64,000 nucleotides of DNA from Nocardioides campestrisoli (lineage in GTDB: Bacteria; Actinomycetota; Actinomycetes; Propionibacteriales; Nocardioidaceae), in NCBI RefSeq assembly GCF_013624435.2, contig NZ_CP061768.1, forward strand, positions 496,001-560,000, written 5' to 3'. Position 1 is the first letter of the stretch. Every line of letters begins with the position of its first letter. A program made the translations under genes and the position numbers. Below are positions 33,600-42,909 of this stretch, in pieces. The notes below the pieces were generated by a model, which saw nothing but the letters and a program-made list of their open reading frames with translations, ran no database searches and was not told the origin of the DNA.

Positions 33600-34589
33600 T
33601 CACTGGTCGGTGGGTGATGGGGTCGAGTGGGCCCGGACCCGAACCGCCCACCCCGTGCATGCCAGCACCACGAGTCCGCCCGTCACGGTGACCACCCCCA
33701 CCGGCTCACCGAGGAGCAGCGCGGCCCAGCCGATGCTCAGCACCGGTTGCGTCAGCTGCACCTGGCTGACCTGTGCCATCGGCCCGATCGCCAAGCCGCG
33801 GTACCAGGCGAAGAACCCTAGGAACATGCTGACGCCCCCGAGGTAGCAGAAGGCGGCCCACGAGGCCGCACCGCCACTCGGGACACCGCGCTCGACCGAG
33901 ACGAGGGTCAGGCCGAGCATCACCGGCGCCCACAGCACCAGTGCCCACGAGATGGTCTGCCAGGCGCCCAGCTCCCGAGCAAGCAGCCCGCCCTCGGCGT
34001 ACCCCACCGCCCCCACCAGCACGGCCAGCAGAAGCAGGAGGTCGGCCCGGTGCAGGGTCCCCACGCTTCCCCCCTGGGCGGAGGCGAAGAACGCGGCCGC
34101 CGTGCCGCCGGCTGCGGCCGCGACCCAGAAGACCCGCGCCGGGCGTGTGCGCTCGCGCAGGACGGCGGCGACGGCTGTCGCCGCCGGAAGGGCAGCGACC
34201 ACCATGGCGCCGTGACTCGCCGGAGTGCTGGTGAGCGCCCACGAGGTCAGCAGTGGGAAGCCGATCACCACCCCACCGCCGACGAGGGCGAGCCGCGCCC
34301 ACTGCGACCCCCGGGGCAGGCGTTGCCGGGTCGCCACCAGGACGATTGCGGCGAGCGCGGCCGCCACCACCGCGCGCCCGGCGCCGATGAAGAGCCAGGG
34401 GAGGTCGGCCACCGCGACCCGGGTCAGCGGCAGGGTGAAGGAGAAGGCGAGGACGCCGAGCAGGCCCCACCGGAGTCCCGAAGCGGGTGGGCTGGATGTC
34501 TCTGTCGCGGGTGGCTCGGCAGTCAAGGTCGCGCCAGGCGTCAGTAGCGCCTGCCGCGCTGAGGGAGTAGCGCTACTCTGATCTGTCAT
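33600..34589 (-). CDS. EamA/DMT family transporter
   Basis: 329 residues with ten predicted helices in two EamA repeats (about 37-170 and 185-320). A polar N-terminal tail of about 35 residues rich in Ser, Thr and Pro precedes the first helix. Family members export amino acids or metabolites. The ATG shares bases with the ATG of the divergent MocR gene (CATG at 34587-34590), so each promoter lies inside the other gene's coding region. The MocR protein is its likely regulator. Confidence 0.85.
   Translation of the reverse strand: MTDQSSATPSARQALLTPGATLTAEPPATETSSPPASGLRWGLLGVLAFSFTLPLTRVAVADLPWLFIGAGRAVVAAALAAIVLVATRQRLPRGSQWARLALVGGGVVIGFPLLTSWALTSTPASHGAMVVAALPAATAVAAVLRERTRPARVFWVAAAAGGTAAAFFASAQGGSVGTLHRADLLLLLAVLVGAVGYAEGGLLARELGAWQTISWALVLWAPVMLGLTLVSVERGVPSGGAASWAAFCYLGGVSMFLGFFAWYRGLAIGPMAQVSQVQLTQPVLSIGWAALLLGEPVGVVTVTGGLVVLACTGWAVRVRAHSTPSPTDQ
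34565..34578. promoter_or_regulatory. 14-bp perfect palindrome at the MocR/DMT junction
   Basis: GAGTAGCGCTACTC is fully symmetric and lies 10 bp before the MocR start, overlapping its probable -10 TACTCT (34574-34579) and codons 4-8 of the transporter gene. A good candidate for the MocR autoregulatory operator. Confidence 0.6.
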
Positions 34590-36045
34590 GGATGACGATA
34601 GCACCGCTCGGCTGCTCGCGACTCTCAAGACGTGGGTCGAGAGCGCCGCGCCCGCTGCCCGGCTCCCGACCACCCGGACGCTCGTGGCCGAGCACCGGGT
34701 GAGTCCGGTGACGGTGCAGCGAGCGCTGCGGACCCTCGTCGGGCAGGGGCTGGTGGAGACTCGCCCGGGGGTGGGCACCTTCGTCCGAGAGGTGCGCACC
34801 GCCCGACCGATCGACTACGGGTGGCAGACCGCGGCACTCGGGGCACCGAACGCCCGCCGCCTCGGGGTGCCGTCCGCCCTGCGCAACGCGGGACCCGAGT
34901 CCATCGCCCTGCACTCCGCCTACCCCGATCGCGAGCTGCTCCCCGAGCGTCTTGTCCGCGGGGCGCTGGCTCGGGCTGCGCGCGGCGACGTGGCGCTCAC
35001 CCGGGCCCCGGCCGCCGGGTTGCCGGAGCTCCAGGCGTGGTTCGCCCAAGAGTTGCGTCGCGACTGCCCCGCAGGTGTCGCGCCGCCGGCCGCCAGCGAC
35101 GTCGTCGTCCTACCCGGGAGCCAGAGCGGCCTCAGCTCCGTGTTCCGTGCGCTGGTCACCACGGGACAACCGCTGCTGATGGAGTCACCGACCTATTGGG
35201 GGGCGATCTTCGCGGCCCAGCAGGCGGGGGTGCAGGTGGTGCCGGTGTCGAGCGGCCCTCACGGCCCGGACCCGGACGAGCTGGACCGCGCCTTCGCCGA
35301 GACCGGCGCCCGGGTCTTCTACGCTCAGCCGACCTACGCCAACCCGACCGGCGCCCAGTGGACGCCGGAGCGCTCGGCGCAGGTGCTCGACGTGGTGCGC
35401 GGGCACGGGGCGTTCCTGGTCGAGGACGACTGGGCGCACGACTTCGCGATCACCTCGGACCCCGAGCCCCTCGCCGCACTCGACGACAGCGGCCACGTCA
35501 TCCACCTCCGTTCGCTCACCAAGAGCACCTCGCCGGCACTCCGGGTGGCGGGGGTGGTCGCGCGCGGACCCTCCCGGGAGCGACTGCTGGCCGACCGGGC
35601 CGCCGAGTCGATGTACGTCAGCGGGGTGCTGCAGGCAGCCGCCCTCGACGTGGTGACACAGCCGGCCTGGCGTAGCCACCTCCGCGGGCTGCGTCAGCAG
35701 CTGCGCGCCAGACGGGACCTGCTGCTCGGCACGCTGGCCGAGCACGCCCCCCAGGTCACCGTCGAGCACGTGCCGGCAGGTGGGCTCAACCTGTGGGCAC
35801 GGCTTCCGGACGGCACCGACCCGCGGGAGCTGGCCCGCGCCTGCGAGGCAGCGGGGCTCCTGATCGCTCCCGGCGACGAGTGGTTCCCGGCGGAACCCGC
35901 GGCGCCCTACGTCAGGCTCAACTTCGCGGCGGCGCACACGGCCGGCTTCACCGACGGTTCTCGGATCCTCGGCCGCGAGCTCGACGCCCTGGGAATCGAC
36001 GCCCTGGGAATCGACGCCCCGGGAATCGACGCCCTGGGAAGCTGA
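34588..36045 (+). CDS. MocR/PdxR-type GntR-aminotransferase regulator
   Basis: 485 residues. An N-terminal winged-helix GntR domain (about 8-70, with LVAEHRVSPVTVQRALRTLV) is fused to a fold-type I aminotransferase-like domain. PLP lysine is Lys312 in SLTKSTSP, with AQPTYANPTGAQW upstream. Such proteins sense PLP-linked amines or amino acids. It likely controls the overlapping divergent DMT exporter. The C-terminus ends with four copies of a five-residue Gly-Ile-Asp-Ala-Leu type unit encoded by a 15-bp tandem repeat. Confidence 0.88.
   Translation: MDDDSTARLLATLKTWVESAAPAARLPTTRTLVAEHRVSPVTVQRALRTLVGQGLVETRPGVGTFVREVRTARPIDYGWQTAALGAPNARRLGVPSALRNAGPESIALHSAYPDRELLPERLVRGALARAARGDVALTRAPAAGLPELQAWFAQELRRDCPAGVAPPAASDVVVLPGSQSGLSSVFRALVTTGQPLLMESPTYWGAIFAAQQAGVQVVPVSSGPHGPDPDELDRAFAETGARVFYAQPTYANPTGAQWTPERSAQVLDVVRGHGAFLVEDDWAHDFAITSDPEPLAALDDSGHVIHLRSLTKSTSPALRVAGVVARGPSRERLLADRAAESMYVSGVLQAAALDVVTQPAWRSHLRGLRQQLRARRDLLLGTLAEHAPQVTVEHVPAGGLNLWARLPDGTDPRELARACEAAGLLIAPGDEWFPAEPAAPYVRLNFAAAHTAGFTDGSRILGRELDALGIDALGIDAPGIDALGS
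35983..36042 (+). repeat. 15-bp tandem repeat at the end of the MocR gene
   Basis: Four copies of GACGCCCTGGGAATC (third copy with one change, fourth truncated to GGAAGC) encode the last residues of the MocR protein. Near-identity implies recent expansion. Confidence 0.9.
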
Positions 36046-36060
36046 CCACAGGGGCGTCGT

Positions 36061-36078
36061 GCGGACCATCCGGTCCGC
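36061..36078 (+). terminator. Short hairpin after the MocR gene
   Basis: GCGGACC-ATCC-GGTCCGC, a 7-bp perfect stem with 4-nt loop 16 bp after the MocR stop. Modest strength; terminator or mRNA-end stabiliser. Confidence 0.45.
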
Positions 36079-36118
36079 CGGGGTTGTCCCTGGCGCGACG
36101 ACGTCCGATCATCGAGGC

Positions 36119-36526
36119 ATGGAGTCCGACCTGCTGGTCAGGGGAGGCGTCATCGTCGCCTTCCTCGCCCTGGTCTGGGTGCTCTCGGACTGGGGTCGCT
36201 ATCGGGCTCGCTTCCGACGGGCGGGTGAGGGACTTCACCTGGTCGCCCCGACGCCGCCGACTCCGGTCGGACCGCCCATCGAGCGGATTGCGGCGGACGC
36301 CCGACGGATCCGCGCCGAGATCAAGCAGGCGCCGCCCGGGGCCCCGGTGGCACGGATGCGCGGCTGGCTGGCGGCGTACGACGACGTGCTGGTCAGCGCC
36401 TGCGAACGCCTCGGGATCGAGCAACGGCTGGTGCAGCTGGCCCCGGGGCCGGTGCGCGACCTGGAGCGGGAGCGGGTGGAGCGGATGCTGGTCCGCGCCG
36501 GCTTCCCGCTCGCCTCCGCCGGCTGA
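36119..36526 (+). CDS. Small single-TM protein, unknown
   Basis: 135 residues. One transmembrane segment (about 7-23) then a Pro-rich stretch and a soluble helical region containing RIAADARRIRAEIKQA and AAYDDVLVSACERLGI. The ATG beginning MESDLL is chosen because it starts just before the membrane helix. Similar short proteins occur in Nocardioides-like genomes, but I cannot name a family. Confidence 0.6.
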   Translation: MESDLLVRGGVIVAFLALVWVLSDWGRYRARFRRAGEGLHLVAPTPPTPVGPPIERIAADARRIRAEIKQAPPGAPVARMRGWLAAYDDVLVSACERLGIEQRLVQLAPGPVRDLERERVERMLVRAGFPLASAG

Positions 36527-36542
36527 GCGAAGGGACGCCCCG

Positions 36543-37151
36543 GTGCAGGCGAGTCCGCCGACGCGGCACCGGGTACCGACTCGCGTGCCCAGCAGACGAC
36601 CCGCGTCACCTCACCCCCGTCCGTGGATCCGGGCGGGCGTCGTCGCCTTCGCCGCCCACGTCGGCTACGAGCTGGCAGCCGGGGTGGCGGTCCCCCTGGC
36701 GGGCCGGATCGGCCCGGTCGCGGCCTGCGCCCTGCACGGCGGGGGAGCGCTCGCGGCGTACCAGGCCGCGGCACGGGTCCCGCCCGGACGGGGCGACCGA
36801 GCCTTCGCGGTGCTCGACGGGTTCATGGCCGCCGCGGTCCTCGGGCACTTCACCGCCTGGCCGCGTGCGACCCGGGCCGGGCTGCCCTGGCTGACGGAGT
36901 GCGAAGGAATGTCCGGCCGGCTGATGCCCGCCTACAACCTGATCCTGCACGCCTCCGCGGTCACCGCCCTGGGTGGTCTGCGCGAGGTCGGCGACTCGCG
37001 GCGCTGGGCGCTGGGCACCGTGGCGGTGGTCGCCCCGGTGATGCGGTGGGCCCAGCCCCGGGAGTACGAGTCCCTCCGTGCCCAGGCAGCCCGCCGCCCG
37101 GGGTGGTGGAACCGGCGCCATGCGCGCGCACAGGGGTCCCTCAGACCGTGA
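36543..37151 (+). CDS. Multi-pass membrane protein, unknown
   Basis: About 202 residues from a GTG, with a basic Pro/Arg-rich N-terminus and four or five hydrophobic segments from residue 35 on. No motif identifies it. The start is uncertain; a shorter form starting at a later GTG is possible. It overlaps the end of the convergent alcohol dehydrogenase gene by 11 bp. Confidence 0.5.
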   Translation: MQASPPTRHRVPTRVPSRRPASPHPRPWIRAGVVAFAAHVGYELAAGVAVPLAGRIGPVAACALHGGGALAAYQAAARVPPGRGDRAFAVLDGFMAAAVLGHFTAWPRATRAGLPWLTECEGMSGRLMPAYNLILHASAVTALGGLREVGDSRRWALGTVAVVAPVMRWAQPREYESLRAQAARRPGWWNRRHARAQGSLRP

Positions 37152-38163
37152 GCAGCACCTTGGTCGCCCGTCGCTCGTCCATCGCGGCGTACCCCTCGGC
37201 GGCCTCCTCGAGGGGGAGGGTGAGGTCGAAGACCCGGCCCGGGTCGATGGTGCGGTCCCAGACGCGCCGGATGAGGTCGGGCAGGAACCGGCGTACGGGC
37301 GCGGGGCCGCCCAGGGTGTGGATCTCGGCGAAGAAGAGCCGGGCCCCGGAGACCTGCACGTCGTGGTCGACCCCGACGAACCCGAGGTGGCCGCCGCTGC
37401 GGGTGCACCCGATCGCCTGCATGAACGACTCCTGGGTGCCCACCGCCTCGCACACGGAGTGGGCACCGAGCCCGCCGGTGAGCTCGCGGATCCGGGCGAT
37501 CCCGGCCTCGCCGCGCTCCTCGACGATGTCGGTGGCCCCGTAGGAGCGGGCCAGCTCCTGGCGCTGGGGGTGCCGCGACATGGCGATGATCCGCTCGGCG
37601 CCGAGCTCGTGCGCCGCCAGGACGGCCATCAGCCCGACCGCGCCGTCGCCGACCACGGCCACCGTCCTGCCGGGCCCGGCCTGGGCGGCGTCTGCGGCGA
37701 ACCAGCCGGTGCCCAGCACGTCGGAGGCGGCCAGCAGCGAGGGGATCAGGTCGGGTGGCGGGCTGCCCGGGGTGGCCACCAGGGTCCCGTCGGCCAGCGG
37801 GATCCGGGCGCGCTCGGCCTGGGTGCCGATCGTCCCGGTGACGAACTCGGCGTTGACGCACTTGGAGGGGAAGCCTGATCGGCAGATCTCGCAGGTGTTG
37901 TCGGACAGGACGAAGGACCCGACCACGAAGTCCCCGGGCCGGAGCGTGCGCACCTCGGCGCCGACCTCCTCGACCACGCCGACGTACTCGTGGCCCATCA
38001 GCATGTGGTCGGCCGGCTCCACCCCGCGGTAGGGCCACAGGTCCGACCCGCAGATGCAGGTCGCGCTGAGCCGGATCACCGCGTCGGTAGGTCGCTCGAT
38101 GCGCGGGTCGGGGCGCTCCTCCACGCGCACGTCACCCGGCGCGTGCATCACGACGCCGCGCAC
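37141..38163 (-). CDS. Zinc-dependent alcohol dehydrogenase
   Basis: 340 residues. Catalytic zinc ligands are in TCICGSDLWPYRG and GHEYVGVVEEVG. A CxxC(x7)C structural-zinc loop follows, and the NAD(P) motif is VVGDGAVGLMAV. The GTG at 38163 is chosen because members begin with a VVMHAPGDVRVEERPDP-like sequence at this point. It oxidises a primary or secondary alcohol or reduces the aldehyde; substrate unknown. Monocistronic, and divergent from a GNAT gene 120 bp away. Confidence 0.88.
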   Translation of the reverse strand: MRGVVMHAPGDVRVEERPDPRIERPTDAVIRLSATCICGSDLWPYRGVEPADHMLMGHEYVGVVEEVGAEVRTLRPGDFVVGSFVLSDNTCEICRSGFPSKCVNAEFVTGTIGTQAERARIPLADGTLVATPGSPPPDLIPSLLAASDVLGTGWFAADAAQAGPGRTVAVVGDGAVGLMAVLAAHELGAERIIAMSRHPQRQELARSYGATDIVEERGEAGIARIRELTGGLGAHSVCEAVGTQESFMQAIGCTRSGGHLGFVGVDHDVQVSGARLFFAEIHTLGGPAPVRRFLPDLIRRVWDRTIDPGRVFDLTLPLEEAAEGYAAMDERRATKVLLTV

Positions 38164-38283
38164 GACGTCTCCGTCCGGGGCACTCGTCGTGTGGTGGCCA
38201 TGTTCGACGGTACGCCCGACCGGGCGCCGGGTCCACGGGTCGAGGGGGTGGCCGCCGTCCGGCGTGCGCCCTACGGTGGGGGC

Positions 38284-38754
38284 ATGTCGACGACGGTCCC
38301 GGTCCGGCTCGCCACCCCCGAGGACGCCGGCGTCCTGGGGCAGATGCTCTTCGACTTCAACGTGGAGTTCGAGGCACCCACCGACGAGGCGGACGAGTTC
38401 GCGTCCCGGTTCGAGGGGCTGCTCGCACGCGACGGCGAGGTCTTCGCCCTGCTCTCCGGGCAGGCCGACCCGACCGGGTTCGCCCTGGTCACGCTGCGGC
38501 ACACGCCGTACTTCGACGGACCGCTCGCGCAGCTCGAGGAGCTGTACGTCGTCCCGCACCTGCGCGACCAGGGCATCGGCACGGCCCTGCTCACCACCGC
38601 GCTGGACACGGTGCGCGAGCTGGACGCGGGGGAGATGCACATCAACGTCGACGAGATCGACCTCGACACCCGGCGCTTCTACGAGCGGCACGGGTTCGTC
38701 AACGTCGAGCCCGGCACCGACTACCGGATGCTCTGCTACCTGCGCCCGCTCTGA
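38284..38754 (+). CDS. GNAT family N-acetyltransferase
   Basis: 156 residues. The acetyl-CoA loop is LYVVPHLRDQGIGTALL, followed by the DTRRFYERHGF motif. It has the single-domain GNAT length. The ATG is 6 nt after TACGGT (38272-38277), consistent with a leaderless message. The acceptor substrate cannot be predicted. Confidence 0.87.
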   Translation: MSTTVPVRLATPEDAGVLGQMLFDFNVEFEAPTDEADEFASRFEGLLARDGEVFALLSGQADPTGFALVTLRHTPYFDGPLAQLEELYVVPHLRDQGIGTALLTTALDTVRELDAGEMHINVDEIDLDTRRFYERHGFVNVEPGTDYRMLCYLRPL

Positions 38755-38790
38755 GACCGGCCGACGCGAGGCAGCGTCAGGAGTCGAGCC

Positions 38791-40476
38791 TCAGGCGTCG
38801 ACCACGATCGCGATGATCAGCGGGCTGCGGCGGAACTTCTTGTTCGCCCACCGGCCGACCTCGCGGGTGATCATCTGCTCGAGCTGGTGCACGTCGCCGA
38901 TCCCCTCGGCGGCAGCGCGGGCCAGGGTCTTCTCGACCACCGGGACGGCGCTGCGGAAGGTCTCCGCGTCGTGCACGAAGCCGCGCGCCAGGAAGTCCGG
39001 CTCCTCGGCCAGCTCGCCGGTCTCGGCGTCGACCAGGGCGAGCACGGTGACCACGCCCTCCTCGGCCAGCGTGCGCCGGTCGCGCAGCGTGGTCTCGGTG
39101 GAGCCGCCGACGACCTGCGCGTCGACGTAGACGTTGCCGGCCGGCACCTTCCCGGTGATCTTGGCCTTGCCCTTGACCAGGTCGACGACCACGCCGTCCT
39201 CGGCGATGACCACCTGGTCGGCCGGGACACCGGTGCGGACCGCCAGGTCGGCGTTGGCCTGGAGGTGGCGCCACTCGCCGTGGATCGGCATCACGTTGGT
39301 CGGGCGGACGATGTTGTAGCAGTAGACCAGCTCGCCTGCGCTGGCGTGGCCGGAGACGTGCACCTTGGCGTTGCCCTTGTGCACGACCTTCGCGCCCCAC
39401 CGGGTCAGGCCGTTGATCACGTTGGAGATCGCGTTCTCGTTGCCGGGGATGACCGAGCTGGCCATCAGCACGGTGTCGCCCTCACCGATCCGGATCTTGT
39501 GCTCCCGGTTGGCCATCCGGGAGAGCGCGGCCATCGGCTCGCCCTGGGAGCCGGTGCAGACGATGGCGACCTTCTTCGGCGACATCCGCTCCAGCTGCTC
39601 GAACGGGACGACCAGGTTCTCGGGGTACTTCAGGTAGCCCAGGTCGCGGGCGACGCCCATGTTGCGCACCATCGAGCGGCCCACGAAGGCCACCTTGCGG
39701 CCGTGCTCCTGCGCGGCGTCGAGCACCTGCTGGATCCGGTGCACGTGGCTGGCGAAGCTGGAGACGATCACCCGGCGCGGGGCGGTGCGGAAGACGGTCT
39801 CGATCGCCGGGGTGAGCTCGCGCTCGGACATGGTGAAGCCGGGGACCTCGGCGTTGGTGGAGTCGGTCATGAACAGGTCGACCCCCTCCTCGCCGAGACG
39901 GGCGAAGCCGCGCAGGTCGGTGATCCGGTCGTCCAGCGGGAACTGGTCCATCTTGAAGTCGCCGGTGTGCAGGACCAGGCCGGCCTGGGTGCGGATGGCG
40001 ACGGCGAGACCGTCCGGGATGGAGTGGTTGACCGCGAGGAACTCCAGGTCGAACGGGCCGAAGGAGATCCGGTCGCCCTCCTTGACGTGCTCGGTCACCG
40101 GCTTGATCTGGTGCTCCTTGAGCTTGGCCTCGATCAGCGCCAGCGTCAGGGTCGAGCCGATCACGGGGATGTCGCGCCGCTCACGGAGCAGGTAGGGGAC
40201 ACCGCCGATGTGGTCCTCGTGACCGTGGGTGAGCACCACGCCGACCACCGAGTCGAGGCGGTCCCGGATCCAGGTGAAGTCGGGGAGGATGACGTCGATG
40301 CCGGGCTGGTGCTCCTCGGGGAAGAGCACGCCGCAGTCGACGATGAGCAGCTTGCCCTTGTGCTCGAAGACCGTCATGTTGCGGCCGATCTCGCCGAGAC
40401 CGCCGAGTCCGACGATCCGAAGCCCGCCGGTCGGGAGCTTGGGGGGACGCTGCAGTTCGGGGTGGGGATGGCTCAC
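38791..40476 (-). CDS. rnj: Ribonuclease J
   Basis: 561 residues, a metallo-beta-lactamase/beta-CASP nuclease. The THGHEDHIGG metal motif, the SFASHVHRIQQ and STNAEVPGFT motifs and the C-terminal domain are typical of RNase J, which has 5'-3' exonuclease and endonuclease activity in mRNA decay and rRNA maturation. The GTG start lies 6 nt after TAGCGT (complement of 40483-40488). In many actinobacteria the gene follows dapA; here it does not. Confidence 0.95.
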   Translation of the reverse strand: MSHPHPELQRPPKLPTGGLRIVGLGGLGEIGRNMTVFEHKGKLLIVDCGVLFPEEHQPGIDVILPDFTWIRDRLDSVVGVVLTHGHEDHIGGVPYLLRERRDIPVIGSTLTLALIEAKLKEHQIKPVTEHVKEGDRISFGPFDLEFLAVNHSIPDGLAVAIRTQAGLVLHTGDFKMDQFPLDDRITDLRGFARLGEEGVDLFMTDSTNAEVPGFTMSERELTPAIETVFRTAPRRVIVSSFASHVHRIQQVLDAAQEHGRKVAFVGRSMVRNMGVARDLGYLKYPENLVVPFEQLERMSPKKVAIVCTGSQGEPMAALSRMANREHKIRIGEGDTVLMASSVIPGNENAISNVINGLTRWGAKVVHKGNAKVHVSGHASAGELVYCYNIVRPTNVMPIHGEWRHLQANADLAVRTGVPADQVVIAEDGVVVDLVKGKAKITGKVPAGNVYVDAQVVGGSTETTLRDRRTLAEEGVVTVLALVDAETGELAEEPDFLARGFVHDAETFRSAVPVVEKTLARAAAEGIGDVHQLEQMITREVGRWANKKFRRSPLIIAIVVDA

Positions 40477-40513
40477 GGCCTCACGCTAACCGAGGTGCCG
40501 CCCCTCTTCCCAG

Positions 40514-41857
40514 TCAGGGCGGCGAAGCACGGCGGGTCGAAGGTCCCGGCACGGCGGCGGCGAGGAGGCGGACGGCGGCCAGGAGCTCCTCGTCGCGCCC
40601 GGCGAAGCCCAGCACCTGCACGCCCTGTGGGAGCCCGTCGACCACGAGCCAGGGGGCCGAGAGGGCCGGGACGCCGAGCAGCGACGCCGTGGTCGGCATC
40701 CGTCGGCAGCCGGTGCCCTCGCGCTGCTCGGGGGCCGGGTTGGTGGTGCTCAGGGTGATCAGCACGTCGACGTGGTCGGCCAGCGCGGCGTACGCCCGGG
40801 TCAGGGCGCGGCGCTGGTCCAGCGCCTCGACCAGCCCGCTCGGGCCGACCACGGCGGCCCGTTCGACGAGCTCGTGGAGCCGCGGGTCCGACTCGCCCGC
40901 GGCGAGGGCGGCGGTGAGCTGCGGGCCGCTCTGCGCGGCCAGGATGTCCAGGCAGACCCGGGTGGAGTGCCGCACCGCGCGGTCCAGGGCGAGCAGCTCG
41001 GTGGTGTTCTCCACGACCTCGATCGCCGGTCCGGTCGGACCTGCCTGCGCCGTGCGGGTGCCGAGCTCGTGCAGCAGGGTGTCGAAGTGCGCGAGCGTCC
41101 TCGGCCGGGGGAGCGCCCCGTCGTCGAGCATCACCCGGCCCACGCGCAGCGGGCGGCGCCGGCCCTCCTCGTCGGTCGGCTCCGGGTCCGCCTCCCGCCA
41201 CCGGGTGAGCACCGGGAGCACCCGGGCCAGGTCCTCCAGGGACGCGGCGACCAGGCCGAGGTCCGTCAGGGTGTCGGAGAGGACCAGCGCCCCCTCCCGG
41301 GGGAGCCGCAGGTGGCTGGGCTTGAAGCCCCAGGCCCCGCAGTACGACGCCGCCCGCAGCGTCGCCGCCTGGCTCTGCGTGGCGAGGGCGACCGGCACGA
41401 TGCCCGCCCCGACCGCAGCACCGGCGCCGGCCGCGCTCCCGCCCGGTGTGTAGCCGCTGCCGCGGGGGTTGTCGGTCCGGGTCGCGGTCCCGCACCCGTA
41501 CGGCGTGCTGGTGGTCAGACCCAGCACCCGGGCGCCGGCGGCGCGGAGCCGGGCGACGGCCTCGGCGTCCCGGCTGGCCGCCCGGCCGTCCGGACCGGGC
41601 ATGCCCGCGACGTCGATCGTCTGGCTGACCGCGAACGGCATGCCGGCCAGCGGTCCCTGGGCGGGGTCGATGCCCGCGCGCAACGAGGCCGGGTCGAGGT
41701 GGCTGAAGGCGTGCACCCACCGCTCCACGGCGGCGAGCAGCCGAGCCGTCTCGTCCAGGTGGTCACGCCGGTCGGCCGTCCAGGGCCTGGGCTCGGGGAC
41801 GGTGGAGGTGCGGGCGCGTGCGGAGAGCCGTCTCACCGCACCCGTCGGCACGCGCAC
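40514..41857 (-). CDS. Amidase-signature family protein lacking the catalytic triad
   Basis: 447 residues, clearly of amidase-signature fold: GMPFAVSQTIDVAGMP (72-87), GYTPGGSAAGAGAAV (135-149) and SYCGAWGFKPS (171-181) align with the family blocks. The Lys of the usual VAVKD motif is Ser78. The GGSSGG box reads GGSAAG (139-144). The nucleophile Ser of the GGSIR block is Ala165 (SQAATLR). So all three catalytic positions are altered, and hydrolysis by the standard mechanism is unlikely. The reading frame is intact over the full length, which argues against a recent pseudogene. Confidence 0.85.
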   Translation of the reverse strand: MRVPTGAVRRLSARARTSTVPEPRPWTADRRDHLDETARLLAAVERWVHAFSHLDPASLRAGIDPAQGPLAGMPFAVSQTIDVAGMPGPDGRAASRDAEAVARLRAAGARVLGLTTSTPYGCGTATRTDNPRGSGYTPGGSAAGAGAAVGAGIVPVALATQSQAATLRAASYCGAWGFKPSHLRLPREGALVLSDTLTDLGLVAASLEDLARVLPVLTRWREADPEPTDEEGRRRPLRVGRVMLDDGALPRPRTLAHFDTLLHELGTRTAQAGPTGPAIEVVENTTELLALDRAVRHSTRVCLDILAAQSGPQLTAALAAGESDPRLHELVERAAVVGPSGLVEALDQRRALTRAYAALADHVDVLITLSTTNPAPEQREGTGCRRMPTTASLLGVPALSAPWLVVDGLPQGVQVLGFAGRDEELLAAVRLLAAAVPGPSTRRASPP

Positions 41858-42082
41858 CGCCTGGGCTGGGGAGTCATCGACACACGTCCTGGCCGGCCGG
41901 GAGGTGATGGCGCGGCGGGGGACCGCGCCGGGAGGAGGAGCCGGTGGCGAGAGAGTAGAGGGTGAGCAGCGCGTCCGGAGGTTCCGTTCACAGGGTGTTC
42001 ACGCCTGACCCGGAAGATTCTCGGCCCTGCAACACTGCGCCCGCGCTCGACCCGCCCGCGCCCGGGTGACACCCTGAGGCTC

Positions 42083-42856
42083 ATGATCGAGATCCTGAAC
42101 CCCGCCAAGGTCGCCCGGGCGCGGGTCACCGGTGCGCTCGTCGCCGAGATCCTGCAGACGATGAAGGAGCGGGCGGTCGTCGGCACCAACCTCCTGGAGA
42201 TCGACGCCTGGACCAAGGAGATGATCGAGGCGGCGGGCGCGGAGTCCTGCTACGTCGACTACGCGCCGTCCTTCGGGAGCGGACCCTTCGGCCACTACAT
42301 CTGCACCGGCGTCAACGACGCCGTGCTGCACGGACTGCCGCACGACTACCGGCTCGCCGACGGTGACCTGCTCTCCCTCGACCTCGCGGTCGTCAAGGAC
42401 GGGATCGCCGCCGACTCCGCGCTCAGCTTCGTGGTGGGGAAGTCGCGCCCCCCGGAGAGCGTGGCGCTGATCGAGGCGACCGAGCGGGCGCTGGAGGCCG
42501 CGATCGAGGCCGCCCGGCCGGACGCCCGACTCGGCGACATCTCGCACGCGATCGGCACGGTGCTGACCGAGGCCGGCTACTCGGTCAACACCGAGTTCGG
42601 CGGGCACGGCATCGGCTCGACGATGCACCAGGACCCGCACGTGGCCAACCAGGGGCGCCCGGGCCGGGGCTTCAAGCTCCGCCCCGGCCTGATGCTCGCC
42701 CTCGAGCCGTGGGTGATGGCCGACACCGACGAGCTGACGGTCGACCCCGACGGCTGGACGCTGCGCAGCTCGACCGGGTGCCGGACCGCGCACAGCGAGC
42801 ACACGGTGGTGATCACCGACGACGGGAACGAGGTGCTGACCCGCCGTCGAGGCTGA
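42083..42856 (+). CDS. map: Methionine aminopeptidase, type I
   Basis: 257 residues. The five metal ligands are all in place: Asp100, Asp111, His175 (GGHGIG), Glu208 (LALEPW) and Glu239 (SEHTVV). It removes the initiator Met from new proteins. It is one of probably several map genes, since it is not beside secY/infA as the main copy usually is. It lies alone between the amidase homologue and an SRPBCC gene. Confidence 0.93.
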   Translation: MIEILNPAKVARARVTGALVAEILQTMKERAVVGTNLLEIDAWTKEMIEAAGAESCYVDYAPSFGSGPFGHYICTGVNDAVLHGLPHDYRLADGDLLSLDLAVVKDGIAADSALSFVVGKSRPPESVALIEATERALEAAIEAARPDARLGDISHAIGTVLTEAGYSVNTEFGGHGIGSTMHQDPHVANQGRPGRGFKLRPGLMLALEPWVMADTDELTVDPDGWTLRSSTGCRTAHSEHTVVITDDGNEVLTRRRG

Positions 42857-42909
42857 GCCGGCGCCTGACGGGAAGGCCCCGATCGGGCTGCACCGCGTAG
42901 CGTCGTGAC

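Noticed and set aside
40514..41857. Calling the amidase homologue a pseudogene.
   Set aside because: The frame is open for 447 codons and fold motifs are preserved. Loss is confined to catalytic residues, which fits altered function better than decay.
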